Part shown: positions 9,672-17,773 of the stretch, piece by piece
Layout: each line of letters starts with the position of its first letter
How positions within the stretch are numbered: the stretch's first letter is position 1
From: an uncultured Clostridia bacterium
GTDB taxonomy: Bacteria; Bacillota; Clostridia; Oscillospirales; Acutalibacteraceae
NCBI GenBank assembly: GCA_905235625.1
Contig: CAJOLX010000001.1
Span: forward strand, 1-38,586
Length of the DNA stretch: 38,586 nucleotides
Reading direction: 5' to 3'
The notes under the pieces: model-generated
What the model was told of the DNA's origin: nothing
What the model saw: only the letters and a program-made list of their open reading frames with translations
Database searches by the model: none
Made by a program: the position numbers and the translations under genes

Positions 9672-11093
9672 TTATTCCTTTCCGCTCCAGCAATAGGTGC
9701 AAAGCTCGTCTTCGTCAATGCCTATCGCTTCGATAATTCCGCTGAGTGTTTGGAAATCGAGTGAATCGAAGTTGAGCTTTTTGCATATCGTATTGCGCAG
9801 GTTTTTGCCTCTTTCGGTGCTGCCGTCGCAGTATTCGTCAATGTGCTTAAAGCCTTCTTCGCCCTCAAGCTCCATTATGGTGCTTCTTGAGATAAGCTCC
9901 ATATCGCTCGTTGCGCGGGAGAAATTGAGATATTTGCAGCCGTACATGATCGGAGGGCAGGCGGAGCGCATGTGCACTGATTTCGCGCCGTTTGAGTAGA
10001 GAAATTCAACCGTTTCTCTGAGCTGTGTGCCTCTTACTATGGAGTCGTCCACAAACAGAAGGTCTTTGCCGTTAATGAGGTCGTTAACGGGCAGCAGCTT
10101 CATCTTGGCTACTTTGTTTCTGTCGCTCTGATTTGTCGGCATAAAGCTTCGAAGCCACGTTTGAGTGTATTTGATGAACGGTCTGCCGAAGGGAGTGTCG
10201 CAGTTGTTTGAATATCCTATGGCGTGAGCCGTGCCCGAATCGGGAACGCCGGCAACGAAGTCAAGGTGGCTGTCAAAGCCCTTTTCCCTGTCGTTTCTCG
10301 CCATTATTTCGCCGTTTTTAACGCGCATTACCTCAACGTTTACGCCCTCGTAGGTCGCGGTCGGGTAGCCGTAATAAGACCAGAGGAACGCGCAAATCCT
10401 CTTCTTTTTGCCGGGAGGCGTGAGCGTGGTAACTCCGTCGGCTGTCATCTCAACCGCTTCGCCGGGGCCGAGCTCGCGATAATCGGAATAGCCGAGCTTC
10501 TGATATGCGAAAGACTCAAACGAAACGCAGTAGCCGTCTTCGCGCTTGCCCAGAATTACCGGAAGCCTGCCGACCTTGTCCCTCGCGGCGATGATTTTGC
10601 CGTCTTCGGTAAGAATGAGAATGGAGGCGGTGCCTTCAATCTTTTCCTGAGCGTAACGAATGCCCTCGGCAAAGCTGTTTTTGCGGCTGATGAGAGCGCC
10701 GATAAGCTCGGAGTTGTTCGTTTCGCCCTTTGTCATGGCGTTTAACGTTGCGCCGCCGTCGATGCAGTCGTCAATTATTTTCTGCTTGTTGTTTATAATT
10801 CCTATCGTGCTTATGGCGAAGGTGCCCAGATGTGATTTAATAAGCAGAGGCTGAGGGTCGGTGTCGCTTATGCAGCCGATTGCCGCCGGGCCGTGCATTT
10901 CATCAAACACCTTGTCAAATTTGGTGCGGAAAGGAGTTTTTTCAATGCTGTGTATCTGGCGCTGAAGACCGAAATCGGGGTCATAAGCCGCCATACCGCC
11001 GCTCCTTGTGCCTAAATGCGAATGATAGTCGGTTCCGAAGAAAACGTCGTTAATTGCGTCCTCTTTGTTAACCGCTCCGAAGAATCCACCCAT
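9672..11093 (-). CDS. purF: PurF-type amidophosphoribosyltransferase lacking the N-terminal catalytic cysteine
   Basis: It should make phosphoribosylamine from PRPP, the first step of the pathway. The 473-residue protein has the PRPP loop LLFVDDSIVRGTQL (about 345-358). It also has the cysteines expected to ligate a 4Fe-4S cluster as in B. subtilis PurF (C234, C379 or C386, C465 and C468). The N-terminal half aligns with an Ntn glutaminase, but the start reads MGGFFGAV where standard PurF has Cys-Gly-(Val/Ile)-Phe-Gly after propeptide removal. No upstream in-frame codon supplies a cysteine, and RGQE is replaced by LGTR. The ATG at 11093 has GGAGAA 9 nt upstream. It may use free ammonia. No other PurF is in the window. 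Confidence 0.9.
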   Translation of the reverse strand: MGGFFGAVNKEDAINDVFFGTDYHSHLGTRSGGMAAYDPDFGLQRQIHSIEKTPFRTKFDKVFDEMHGPAAIGCISDTDPQPLLIKSHLGTFAISTIGIINNKQKIIDDCIDGGATLNAMTKGETNNSELIGALISRKNSFAEGIRYAQEKIEGTASILILTEDGKIIAARDKVGRLPVILGKREDGYCVSFESFAYQKLGYSDYRELGPGEAVEMTADGVTTLTPPGKKKRICAFLWSYYGYPTATYEGVNVEVMRVKNGEIMARNDREKGFDSHLDFVAGVPDSGTAHAIGYSNNCDTPFGRPFIKYTQTWLRSFMPTNQSDRNKVAKMKLLPVNDLINGKDLLFVDDSIVRGTQLRETVEFLYSNGAKSVHMRSACPPIMYGCKYLNFSRATSDMELISRSTIMELEGEEGFKHIDEYCDGSTERGKNLRNTICKKLNFDSLDFQTLSGIIEAIGIDEDELCTYCWSGKE

Positions 11094-11108
11094 ATGTCGC
11101 CGTTCTCC

Positions 11109-11819
11109 TTATTCACCGAAAACTCTGTGCATCATTTCTTTGTAAGCGTCTTCAACGCCGCCCATGTCGCGGCGGAAACGGTCTTTGTCGAGCTTCTCGT
11201 TTGTTTCGGCATCCCAGAAGCGGCAGGTGTCGGGAGAAATCTCGTCCGCAAGCACTATTGCGCCGTCGGAGGTCTTGCCGAACTCAAGCTTAAAGTCTAT
11301 CAGCTTAACGCCGAGCTTGAGGAAATATGCCTTGAGCACGTCGTTAACCTTGAAAGCCATCGCTTTTATCTGCTCTATTTCTTCGGCGGTTGCGAGCTTA
11401 AGAGCCATGGCGTGATAGTCGTTGATGAGAGGATCGTGAAGATCGTCGTTTTTGTAAGAAAACTCTATCGTGGGAGCGTCAAAAACGATGCCCTCCTCAA
11501 CGCCGTATCTCTTTGCGAAAGAGCCTGCGGAAACGTTGCGGATAATGACCTCGAGGGGAACGATAGAAACCTTCTTAACGACGGTTTCTCTGTCGTTGAT
11601 CTCCTCAACGAAGTGAGTGGGCACGCCTTCCTTTTCAAGGATTTGCATAAGGAAGTTTGACATGCGGTTGTTTACGACTCCCTTTCCCGCGATGGTGCCT
11701 TTTTTGGTGCCGTCAAAAGCGGTGGCGTCATCCTTGTAGGAAACGATAACGTAGTTGTCGTCCTCGGTTGCGTAAACCTTTTTTGCTTTGCCTTCATAGA
11801 GCTGTTTTGCCTTTTCCAC
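11109..11819 (-). CDS. purC: Phosphoribosylaminoimidazole-succinocarboxamide synthase (SAICAR synthetase)
   Basis: It condenses CAIR with aspartate using ATP to give SAICAR. The 236-residue protein has [10 protein letters not shown] at the start, DDATAFDG, the [17 protein letters not shown] block and DFKLEFG. The [13 protein letters not shown] motif near the C-terminal third is also diagnostic. I chose GTG at 11819 because GGAGG lies 8 nt upstream; the longer frame begins at TTG and reads through that site. It lies 20 nt after purE and 15 nt before purF. Size and motifs are those of the usual bacterial enzyme. Confidence 0.97.
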   Translation of the reverse strand: MEKAKQLYEGKAKKVYATEDDNYVIVSYKDDATAFDGTKKGTIAGKGVVNNRMSNFLMQILEKEGVPTHFVEEINDRETVVKKVSIVPLEVIIRNVSAGSFAKRYGVEEGIVFDAPTIEFSYKNDDLHDPLINDYHAMALKLATAEEIEQIKAMAFKVNDVLKAYFLKLGVKLIDFKLEFGKTSDGAIVLADEISPDTCRFWDAETNEKLDKDRFRRDMGGVEDAYKEMMHRVFGE

Positions 11820-11839
11820 TGTTATTACCTCCAAATTGT

Positions 11840-12334
11840 TTATTGCTTAAACTGTTTGTTTATTTTTTCGTCTTTTTCGAGCACCGCCTCGGCGTCCTTT
11901 GCGCGCTTTGCGTCGAGCTTTGCGGCAAGAGCAGCGTCTTCAACGGCAAGTATCTGAGCGCAGAGAAGAGCCGCGTTCGCGCCGCCGTTAACGGCTACGG
12001 TCGCAACGGGAATGCCCGAGGGCATCATCACGGTTGAAAGCAGAGCGTCAACTCCGTCCATAACGGAGGATTTGCACGGAATGCCTATAACGGGCAGGGT
12101 GGTGTTTGCCGCAATCGCTCCGGCAAGATGCGCCGCCATACCTGCCGCGGCAATTATCGCTCCGAAACCGTTTTCTCTCGCAGAGAGTGCAAACGCCCTT
12201 GCCTGCTCGGGAGTGCGGTGCGCCGAATACACGTGCACCTCATAAGGTATCTCCAAAGCGTCAAGGGTGTCGGTAGCTTTTTGTATCACGGGAAGGTCGC
12301 TGTCGCTCCCCATTACAATGCCTACTTTTTTCAT
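11840..12334 (-). CDS. purE: N5-carboxyaminoimidazole ribonucleotide mutase / AIR carboxylase, PurE
   Basis: It makes CAIR, from N5-CAIR in the class I system or from AIR and CO2 in class II. The 164-residue protein has [13 protein letters not shown], the SAHRTPEQA loop with its catalytic histidine, and [12 protein letters not shown]. The class I consensus has AGGAAHL at that last position. [13 protein letters not shown] follows. ATG at 12334 is used because AAAGGAGGT ends a few bases upstream; the longer frame would include that site. It is the first gene of the operon, directly after the ZTP riboswitch. No purK is present in the window, so which PurE chemistry is used cannot be decided here. 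Confidence 0.96.
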   Translation of the reverse strand: MKKVGIVMGSDSDLPVIQKATDTLDALEIPYEVHVYSAHRTPEQARAFALSARENGFGAIIAAAGMAAHLAGAIAANTTLPVIGIPCKSSVMDGVDALLSTVMMPSGIPVATVAVNGGANAALLCAQILAVEDAALAAKLDAKRAKDAEAVLEKDEKINKQFKQ

Positions 12335-12349
12335 GAAATTACCTCCTTT

Positions 12350-12376
12350 GAAAAGCAAAAGAGCGCACTTGCTCTC
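12350..12376 (-). terminator. Hairpin and U-run after the riboswitch (likely attenuator)
   Basis: On the minus strand GAGAGC-AAGT-GCGCTC forms a short stem with one mismatch and is followed by TTTTGCTTTT. It sits between the riboswitch core and the purE ribosome binding site. This is where an expression platform that stops transcription unless ZTP is bound would be expected. The stem is weak, so its role is inferred from position. Confidence 0.6.
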
Positions 12377-12388
12377 TCAAAAAAGCAA

Positions 12389-12461
12389 GGCGCCCAGACG
12401 GTCGGCTTCAAGAAACTCCGTTCCACTGTGGTGCTCCACAATTATCCGTCAGTAACGGGCT
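12389..12461 (-). promoter_or_regulatory. ZTP (pfl) riboswitch
   Basis: Read on the minus strand, the leader contains ACTGACGGATAA and then a hairpin GTGGAGCACCAC. About 25 nt later come GCCGACCGTCTGGGC, which match the conserved CCGNCUGGGC pseudoknot half of the pfl motif. The first part can pair with the last (CTGACGG region with CCGTC), as in known ZTP aptamers. ZTP/ZMP builds up when 10-formyl-THF is short, and this RNA class switches on purine and folate one-carbon genes. It lies between a sigma-A promoter and purE, at the head of an operon containing fhs, purN and purH, which is a textbook context. Confidence 0.93.
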
Positions 12462-12491
12462 TCCTCTTTTTAACTTTTCAATACTATATGT

Positions 12492-12520
12492 AGTATATCA
12501 TCACCTTTTTTTCAAGTCAA
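12492..12520 (-). promoter_or_regulatory. Sigma-A promoter of the purine operon
   Basis: On the minus strand TTGACT (12515-12520) and TATACT (12492-12497) are separated by exactly 17 nt. Transcription would begin near 12485, about 25 nt before the riboswitch core. Confidence 0.88.
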
Positions 12521-12707
12521 GAGTATCTATGTGTAGAAAAATAAAAATCGCAATTTACACAATATTTCGGCAAAATTTTTTGATATTTTGGTATATAGCG
12601 CAAACGGCTTTTCACTGCAAAAAAATCAGCCGCATTTTTTTCTTTTGATTTTCGCGAATTTCATCGCCCGTTTTGCGCTTTTCGGTCGGATTTTCGGGGC
12701 ATGGCAA

Positions 12708-12736
12708 AGCCCTCCGCGTTTTGCTTTGCGGAGGGC
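12708..12736 (-). terminator. Perfect 10-bp hairpin downstream of the P-loop kinase gene
   Basis: AGCCCTCCGC and GCGGAGGGCT form a perfect 10-bp stem with a 9-nt loop. It lies 28 nt beyond the stop codon of the kinase gene on the minus strand. Only TTT follows on that strand, so it is a plausible but not ideal intrinsic terminator. The rest of 12521-12763 is AT-rich, and I see no gene or other element in it. Confidence 0.6.
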
Positions 12737-12763
12737 TGATTTAAAGCCGATATTTTTGAGAAT

Positions 12764-13327
12764 TCAATCGAGCTTTGCGGAAAGATAGTTGTCGTAAAAA
12801 TCCTTTACCGAGGCGTAAAAATCATCAACGGAGCCGTCGTTTTTAAGCACGTAGTCCGCCATTTTTTCGCTCTCGCTCGTGTGGAAGATCTCTTCCTCGT
12901 GAACGTCGTTTTCACGCAGCTTCTCAACGCTCTTGCCGTCTCTCTCGGAGCCTCTTGCGAGCATTCTCTGATATCTGACCTCATCGTCGCTTATCACAAC
13001 GTCAACGAGCACAAACTTATCGCCGAACGCTTTCTTGAAAACCTCGATGTCCGAAGGCGGCCTTATGCCGGAAACAAGATAGTTTTTGCTGTCGCTTTCC
13101 TTTATCTTCTTCACTATCATTTCCGGGAAAAAGGTCTGCCCGTTTTCGCTCATGTATTTTTTTGACGTAGCGTGCAGATTATCTCTCGTCAGCTCAAGCC
13201 CGTCGGCCGCCGCAAGCTCTCTTACCACGTCGCCTATGGAAATCATGGGGAAGTCGTAAGTTTTTGCAACGTATTCAAGGAAAAAGTCCTTACCGGTGCC
13301 GTTTTTGCCTACTGCTGCAAGTACCAT
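12764..13327 (-). CDS. Small P-loop kinase-like protein (dephospho-CoA kinase / UPF0200-like)
   Basis: The 187-residue protein starts MVLAAVGKNGTGKDFF, a Walker A loop (GxxGxGKD, lysine 13), followed by MISIGDVVREL. That pattern is seen in adenylate kinase-like and UPF0200/dephospho-CoA kinase-like proteins. A LID-like segment RMLARGSERDGKS lies near residue 130. The substrate is unknown to me. It lacks the GLTGGIGSGKS start of true CoaE. The ATG at 13327 follows GGAG. It lies 28 nt after the Gfo/Idh/MocA gene on the same strand and is followed by a hairpin, so it is probably the last gene of a three-gene unit. Confidence 0.7.
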   Translation of the reverse strand: MVLAAVGKNGTGKDFFLEYVAKTYDFPMISIGDVVRELAAADGLELTRDNLHATSKKYMSENGQTFFPEMIVKKIKESDSKNYLVSGIRPPSDIEVFKKAFGDKFVLVDVVISDDEVRYQRMLARGSERDGKSVEKLRENDVHEEEIFHTSESEKMADYVLKNDGSVDDFYASVKDFYDNYLSAKLD

Positions 13328-13355
13328 ACAGTTAAATCTCCTTTATATTTTTCCC

Positions 13356-14498
13356 TTAAATTTCGGGAATTTCGATTTCTATTTCTCTTCCGAGCTCCGC
13401 TGAGCGGCAGATGCCGTCTATGATTGCCTGATTATAAAGAATTTCGCTGCAGGGAACGGGAGCCTCGCCGTGCTCTTTAACGGCGTCGCAGAAGGAGCGA
13501 ATCTTTATGTCGAAGCAGTTTTCGCTGTTGTCCTTTTCGGGGATCACGGTTTCGATCTGCTCGCCGGCTATCTCATGATAAATCACGAGCGGGCCGCCTA
13601 TGGAGCCGTTCCAGCACTCGGTTGAAGGCACTCTCACGGAGCCCTTCGTGCCCATTATGATGGTGTCGCCCGGAGTGTCGAGGTTCATTGCCCACGCAAT
13701 GCGGAAGTCAAGAATGATGTCGCCCTCAAGGCGGATGAAGCCTGCGGCAAAGTCGTCAACGCTGAAAACGTCGCTGTGCTCGTAATCGGGTGATTTTCCG
13801 AAATAATCGGATTTATAGCCCGTAACGGTCAGGGGTTTGGGATAGCCTATTGAGTTGAGCACCATATCGAGAGAATAGCAGCCGATGTCGCCCAGAGCGC
13901 CTATGCCCGCAGTCTCTTTTTCAATGAAAGAGGTGCCGAACGGGGTGGGGATGCCTCTGCGTCTGCCGCCGCCGGTTTGGATATAATAAATCTTGCCGAG
14001 CTCGCCGCTCTGAACAACTCTTTTGAGCATCTTCATGTTTTCGTCAAAACGGGGCTGGAAGCCGATTGAAAGCACTGCGTCGGTCTTCTTTTCGGCTCTG
14101 CAGATAGCAACCGCTTCGTCGAGAGTTACGCACATGGGCTTTTCGAGCAATACGCTCACGTCGTGCTCAAGGGCGTAAATGGTGCATTCCGCGTGAGTCG
14201 CGTTGTAGGTGCAAACGCTCACCGCGTCGCAAAGACCGGAGTCGATAAGCTCCTTGTGGCTCGGGAAAAACTTTACGTCGTCGCCGACGTTATATCTTTC
14301 GCAGAAAGCTTCCGCCTTGCCGGGGATGAGGTCGGCAAGAGCGACTATCTCAACGTCGGGGCACTTTTTGTAGGCGTTCACGTGAGCCTCGGCAATCCAG
14401 CCGGTGCCGATGATGCCTACCTTGAGCTTCTGATCGTAGTCTCTTTCTTTTTCTTCGGCTCTGACTTCTTTAAAAGCGTCAAGAATTTTATCTACCAT
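13356..14498 (-). CDS. Gfo/Idh/MocA family NAD(P)-dependent oxidoreductase
   Basis: The 380-residue protein has the Rossmann motif GIIGTGWIAEAH at about residues 28-38. The family EKP motif is at about 119-121 (LLEKPMC), and the C-terminal half is a dimerisation/substrate domain. About 24 residues precede the Rossmann fold, slightly more than usual. Members oxidise or epimerise sugars, inositols and amino sugars; the substrate here cannot be read. It lies 18 nt after a sugar isomerase/epimerase gene, a common pairing in inositol-like or keto-sugar catabolism. No signal peptide is seen, so it should be cytoplasmic. Confidence 0.9.
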   Translation of the reverse strand: MVDKILDAFKEVRAEEKERDYDQKLKVGIIGTGWIAEAHVNAYKKCPDVEIVALADLIPGKAEAFCERYNVGDDVKFFPSHKELIDSGLCDAVSVCTYNATHAECTIYALEHDVSVLLEKPMCVTLDEAVAICRAEKKTDAVLSIGFQPRFDENMKMLKRVVQSGELGKIYYIQTGGGRRRGIPTPFGTSFIEKETAGIGALGDIGCYSLDMVLNSIGYPKPLTVTGYKSDYFGKSPDYEHSDVFSVDDFAAGFIRLEGDIILDFRIAWAMNLDTPGDTIIMGTKGSVRVPSTECWNGSIGGPLVIYHEIAGEQIETVIPEKDNSENCFDIKIRSFCDAVKEHGEAPVPCSEILYNQAIIDGICRSAELGREIEIEIPEI

Positions 14499-14516
14499 GT
14501 TTTTCTCCTTTCGTTA

Positions 14517-15341
14517 TTACCAATCGAGTGATTTGAGATATTCAATGCTCTGTTTAACGGAATCTATGCGGCTCTCGCCCTTCGCAGGCTCGTCCTGCTC
14601 AACGATGACCCATTCCGCTCCCGCTTTTTTGCTCGCTTCAAGCAGCGCGGGCACGTCCTGAAGACCTCTGCCGAGAGGCATGAATGAGAAGGTGTCTTCG
14701 CCTGCCTGCTCGCCGTCGTCATCAATGCCTATGAGCTTGTAAAGGTTGCCCACTCTTTTGCCGCTCGCCGTGTAATCCTTGAGGTGAACGACGGGGGAGC
14801 GGGAAGTGTAGCTGAGAATGTATTCCGCGGGGTCAACTCCCGCAACCTTTACCCAGCAGGTGTCAACCTCGGTTTTGAGCAGGTCGTCGCTGACGGAGGA
14901 ATAAAGCACGTCGAGAGCGTATTTGCCGTCAATTTTGACAAACTCAAAATCGTGATTGTGATAGAGAAGCTGAATGCCGAGCTTCTTTGCCGATTCGGCT
15001 ATCTTTTTTATTCCCTCGATAGTGGCGGGGAAGCCTTCCGTGCCGGGCCTGCACTCTTCGGTGAGATAAGGCACCGCAACGTATTTGCAGCCTATTTCGG
15101 CATAATCGGAAAGCACCTTCTCAGGATTTTCGAGCATGTCGTAATAGGGCACGTGAGCCGAAATGGGGGTTATTCCCTCTTTTTCGCAAAACGCTTTGAT
15201 TTCACTCGGCGACTGACCGAAAAGTCCGGCAAATTCAATGCCGTCGTATCCGAGCTCTTTCATTTTTTTGATTGTGCCGTAAAAGTCGGTCTCCATCTCG
15301 TCTCTGACGGAATAAAGCTGCACGGCGATTGGTAAACTCAT
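14517..15341 (-). CDS. Sugar phosphate isomerase/epimerase family (xylose isomerase-like TIM barrel)
   Basis: The 274-residue protein has the family opening PIAVQLYSVRDEM and then GYDGIEFAGLFG. Metal-site blocks follow: LLYHNHDFEF, TEVDTCWVKVAG, PVVHLKDY and the acidic VIVEQDEP near the end. This is the AP endonuclease 2 / IolE-IolI fold with a divalent metal. ATG at 15341 is chosen over 15350 because GGAGAGG is 8 nt from it and only 3 nt from the earlier ATG. It is the first gene of the unit that continues with the Gfo/Idh/MocA oxidoreductase. The actual sugar is unknown. Confidence 0.9.
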   Translation of the reverse strand: MSLPIAVQLYSVRDEMETDFYGTIKKMKELGYDGIEFAGLFGQSPSEIKAFCEKEGITPISAHVPYYDMLENPEKVLSDYAEIGCKYVAVPYLTEECRPGTEGFPATIEGIKKIAESAKKLGIQLLYHNHDFEFVKIDGKYALDVLYSSVSDDLLKTEVDTCWVKVAGVDPAEYILSYTSRSPVVHLKDYTASGKRVGNLYKLIGIDDDGEQAGEDTFSFMPLGRGLQDVPALLEASKKAGAEWVIVEQDEPAKGESRIDSVKQSIEYLKSLDW

Positions 15342-15392
15342 AACATACACCTCTCCGTATACGGCTCAAAAAAGCCGTAAAAATTCAATGAT

Positions 15393-15421
15393 ATAGTAAC
15401 ATAACTTTTTACCATACTCAA
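15393..15421 (-). promoter_or_regulatory. Sigma-A promoter for the isomerase-oxidoreductase-kinase unit
   Basis: On the minus strand TTGAGT (15416-15421) and TACTAT (15393-15398) are 17 nt apart. Downstream, before the ribosome binding site, is a small hairpin ACGGCT-AGCCGT (15361-15378). Confidence 0.65.
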
Positions 15422-15448
15422 GAAGATTTTATCGAAAAAAGGAAAAAC

Positions 15449-15477
15449 TTGAAAAAGAACGCTCCGTGTGCTAACAT
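15449..15477 (+). promoter_or_regulatory. Possible promoter for the acyltransferase gene
   Basis: TTGAAA (15449-15454) and TAACAT (15472-15477) are 17 nt apart, divergent from the isomerase promoter. The -10 box is weak, and the start codon is only 21 nt further on. Confidence 0.5.
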
Positions 15478-15498
15478 TGTGAAAAAGAAGGTGAAAAA

Positions 15499-16551
15499 AT
15501 GCCCGAAGCGATAAAGAAAAGAGACGTAAAGTGGGATAACGTAAAATTCATTCTGATTTTTCTCGTGGTGCTCGGCCACATTGCGGATATTTACGCCGAG
15601 GTGTCGTTTGCCACGGGCTGCCTGAGGTTTATAATTTACACTTTTCACATGCCGCTTTTTATGTTCATATCGGGTCTTTTCGGCAAGAGGAACGTTGACG
15701 AAAAACGGTATGACAAAATATTCTCTTTTCTCGTTCTTTACCTTTTCATAAAGGTTCTCGATTTTATCGCGAAATGGATTGTAAACGGCGCGAAGCCAGC
15801 GTTTCACCTGTTTTCTGACGGCAGCGTTCCCTGGTACGCTTTTTGCCTTTTTGCCTTCAGCCTGCTCATTATCGCTCTTAAAAAAGTTGACAAAAAATAC
15901 GTTTTCATTTTTTCGATTTTGCTGGCGCTTGTCGCGGGTTATGACAACGATATAGGCGATTTTCTCTGCCTTTCGAGAATAATCGTATTTTTCCCGTTTT
16001 ATTTCGCGGGCTACTGCCTTGACCCCGACAAGGTGAAGGAAAAGCTTTCGACAAAAAAGATGAAGATTGTTTCAGTTATCATCATTGCGGCGGCGATTGC
16101 CGTAACGATTCTGTGCTATGATGAAATAAAGGATATGAAATTCCTGTTTTCGGGCAGAAATCCCTTCGGCAGGGTAAAGCCCGGCTATCCGCTTTCGTTC
16201 CTTCTGAGGCTCATTTGTTACGCCGTTTCGGCGCTCATGGGCTGCGCCGTTATTTCGCTCACTCCCGGCGGAGAAAAAGAGAGCGTATTCTCACGGGTGG
16301 GCGCCCGCAGCCTTCAGATTTACGCCCTTCACTTTTTCTTCAAAACTCTCTGGTTCGGTCTCGTCAGCGACCCGCTTCACATTGACGGATTTTTCACCTC
16401 AAAGCTGCTCGTTTACGAGCTTATCGTGTCGGTCGCTTTGACCGCCTTGTGCGCTTTGCCTTTCTGGTCGGGCATGTTCAAAAAAATCCTTAAAGTGCCT
16501 TACCGCAAAGACGGCGAAAAAGATAATCAGCAAATCGGGGGAAGCGTATGA
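15499..16551 (+). CDS. Membrane acyltransferase, family 3 (OafA/NolL-like)
   Basis: The 350-residue membrane protein has about ten hydrophobic segments. Its N-terminus carries the acyltransferase-3 signature WDNVKFILIFLVVLGHIAD, whose histidine is expected to be catalytic, then FHMPLFMFISGLFGKR. These proteins usually O-acetylate cell-surface polysaccharides or other envelope glycans. The ATG at 15499 follows AAGAAGGTG. The stop overlaps the cysteine desulfurase start by 4 nt (ATGA), which couples two genes with no obvious functional link. The acceptor substrate is not predictable. Confidence 0.88.
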   Translation: MPEAIKKRDVKWDNVKFILIFLVVLGHIADIYAEVSFATGCLRFIIYTFHMPLFMFISGLFGKRNVDEKRYDKIFSFLVLYLFIKVLDFIAKWIVNGAKPAFHLFSDGSVPWYAFCLFAFSLLIIALKKVDKKYVFIFSILLALVAGYDNDIGDFLCLSRIIVFFPFYFAGYCLDPDKVKEKLSTKKMKIVSVIIIAAAIAVTILCYDEIKDMKFLFSGRNPFGRVKPGYPLSFLLRLICYAVSALMGCAVISLTPGGEKESVFSRVGARSLQIYALHFFFKTLWFGLVSDPLHIDGFFTSKLLVYELIVSVALTALCALPFWSGMFKKILKVPYRKDGEKDNQQIGGSV

Positions 16552-17687
16552 CGGTATATCTTGACAACGCCGCGACGACGGCGCTCAGCGGCAGCGCTTT
16601 AAGCGCAATGGAGCCGATTTTTAAAGAGAATTTCGCAAACCCTTCCTCAAGCCATTCATACGGTCAGAGGGCTAAAAAAGCGCTTGAGGATTCGAGAAAA
16701 ACGATTGCCGGGCTGATAGGCGCTTCTCCATCGGAAATAACCTTTACCTCCGGCGGCTCGGAGTCGGACTGTCAGGCGATTTTGTCGGCGGCGAAAAATG
16801 GCGCTGAAATCGGCAAAACGCACGTAGTTTCAACCGCTTTTGAGCATCACGCGGTTTTAAAACCTCTTGAAAAGCTTCAAAAAGAGGGCTTCGAAGTAAC
16901 TCTCATTTCTCCGGATGAAAACGGCATTGTTTCGCCCGAAAAAGTCCGCAGAGCTATTAACGAAAAGACCTGCCTCGTTTCCGTTATGTACGCAAACAAC
17001 GAGATAGGCGCGATTCAGCCCGTTGCGGAAATCGGCGCCGTTTGCAGGGAACAGGGCGTTATTTTCCACACGGACGCCGTTCAGGCGGCGGGCTATATAA
17101 AATTGGACGTTGACCGTGACTGCGTTGATATGCTCACTCTTTCCGCCCATAAATTTCACGGGCCCAAGGGCATAGGCGCTCTCTACGTGAGAAAAGGCGT
17201 GCCGATAGACAGCGTTATTCTCGGCGGAGCGCAGGAGAGGGGCAAAAGAGCCGGCACCGAAAACGTTGCGGGAGCCGTCGGAATGGCGGCGGCGCTTGAA
17301 GAAGCCGTTTCGGGCATGGAGCAAAATAATTTGTATGTGAAAGAGCTCAGAGACCGCCTTGAAGCGGGGCTGCTCTCAATACCGGGCACGTCCGTTAACG
17401 GAGGGGCAAACCGGCTGCCCGGCACTGTAAATATATGCTTTGACGGCATAGAAGGGGAGGCGCTGCTCTTTTTGCTTGACAGCAGGGGCGTTTGCGTTTC
17501 CGCAGGCTCCGCTTGCGCGTCGGGCTCTCTCGAGCCGAGCCACGTTTTGCTCGCCATAGGCAAAACGAGGGAGCAGGCAAAAAGCTCTCTGCGATTTACT
17601 CTGTCGAGAGAAAATACCCGGGAAGAAATCGATTACGCGATAGAAACGACCCGGGAGCTTGTTTCAAAGCTGAGAGAGGCAAAATAA
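16548..17687 (+). CDS. Cysteine desulfurase (NifS/IscS family)
   Basis: This PLP enzyme takes sulfur from cysteine for Fe-S cluster or thio-cofactor synthesis. The 379-residue protein shows VYLDNAATTALS at the start and SGGSESD where most family members have SGGTESN. It also has the PLP lysine in SAHKFHGPKGIG (K202) and the persulfide cysteine in CVSAGSACASGS (C323). It resembles the NifS-like group that often acts beside ThiI or MnmA in Firmicutes, but neither partner is in the window. The start overlaps the acyltransferase stop by 4 nt. A hairpin at 17696-17742 follows. Confidence 0.95.
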   Translation: MTVYLDNAATTALSGSALSAMEPIFKENFANPSSSHSYGQRAKKALEDSRKTIAGLIGASPSEITFTSGGSESDCQAILSAAKNGAEIGKTHVVSTAFEHHAVLKPLEKLQKEGFEVTLISPDENGIVSPEKVRRAINEKTCLVSVMYANNEIGAIQPVAEIGAVCREQGVIFHTDAVQAAGYIKLDVDRDCVDMLTLSAHKFHGPKGIGALYVRKGVPIDSVILGGAQERGKRAGTENVAGAVGMAAALEEAVSGMEQNNLYVKELRDRLEAGLLSIPGTSVNGGANRLPGTVNICFDGIEGEALLFLLDSRGVCVSAGSACASGSLEPSHVLLAIGKTREQAKSSLRFTLSRENTREEIDYAIETTRELVSKLREAK

Positions 17688-17695
17688 CGAATTAA

Positions 17696-17742
17696 AATCG
17701 GGGAGCGTTGCGGCTGAAAAAAGATATGCGCGTTCCTCGATT
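17696..17742 (+). terminator. Hairpin after the cysteine desulfurase gene
   Basis: AATCGGGGAGCG (17696-17707) pairs with CGTTCCTCGATT (17731-17742) in a 12-bp stem with two G-U pairs, 8 nt after the stop. There is no clear T-run after it, so termination is only likely. Confidence 0.45.
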
Positions 17743-17773
17743 TGCGTTATCAAAAGCAAAACATACGGCAAAT

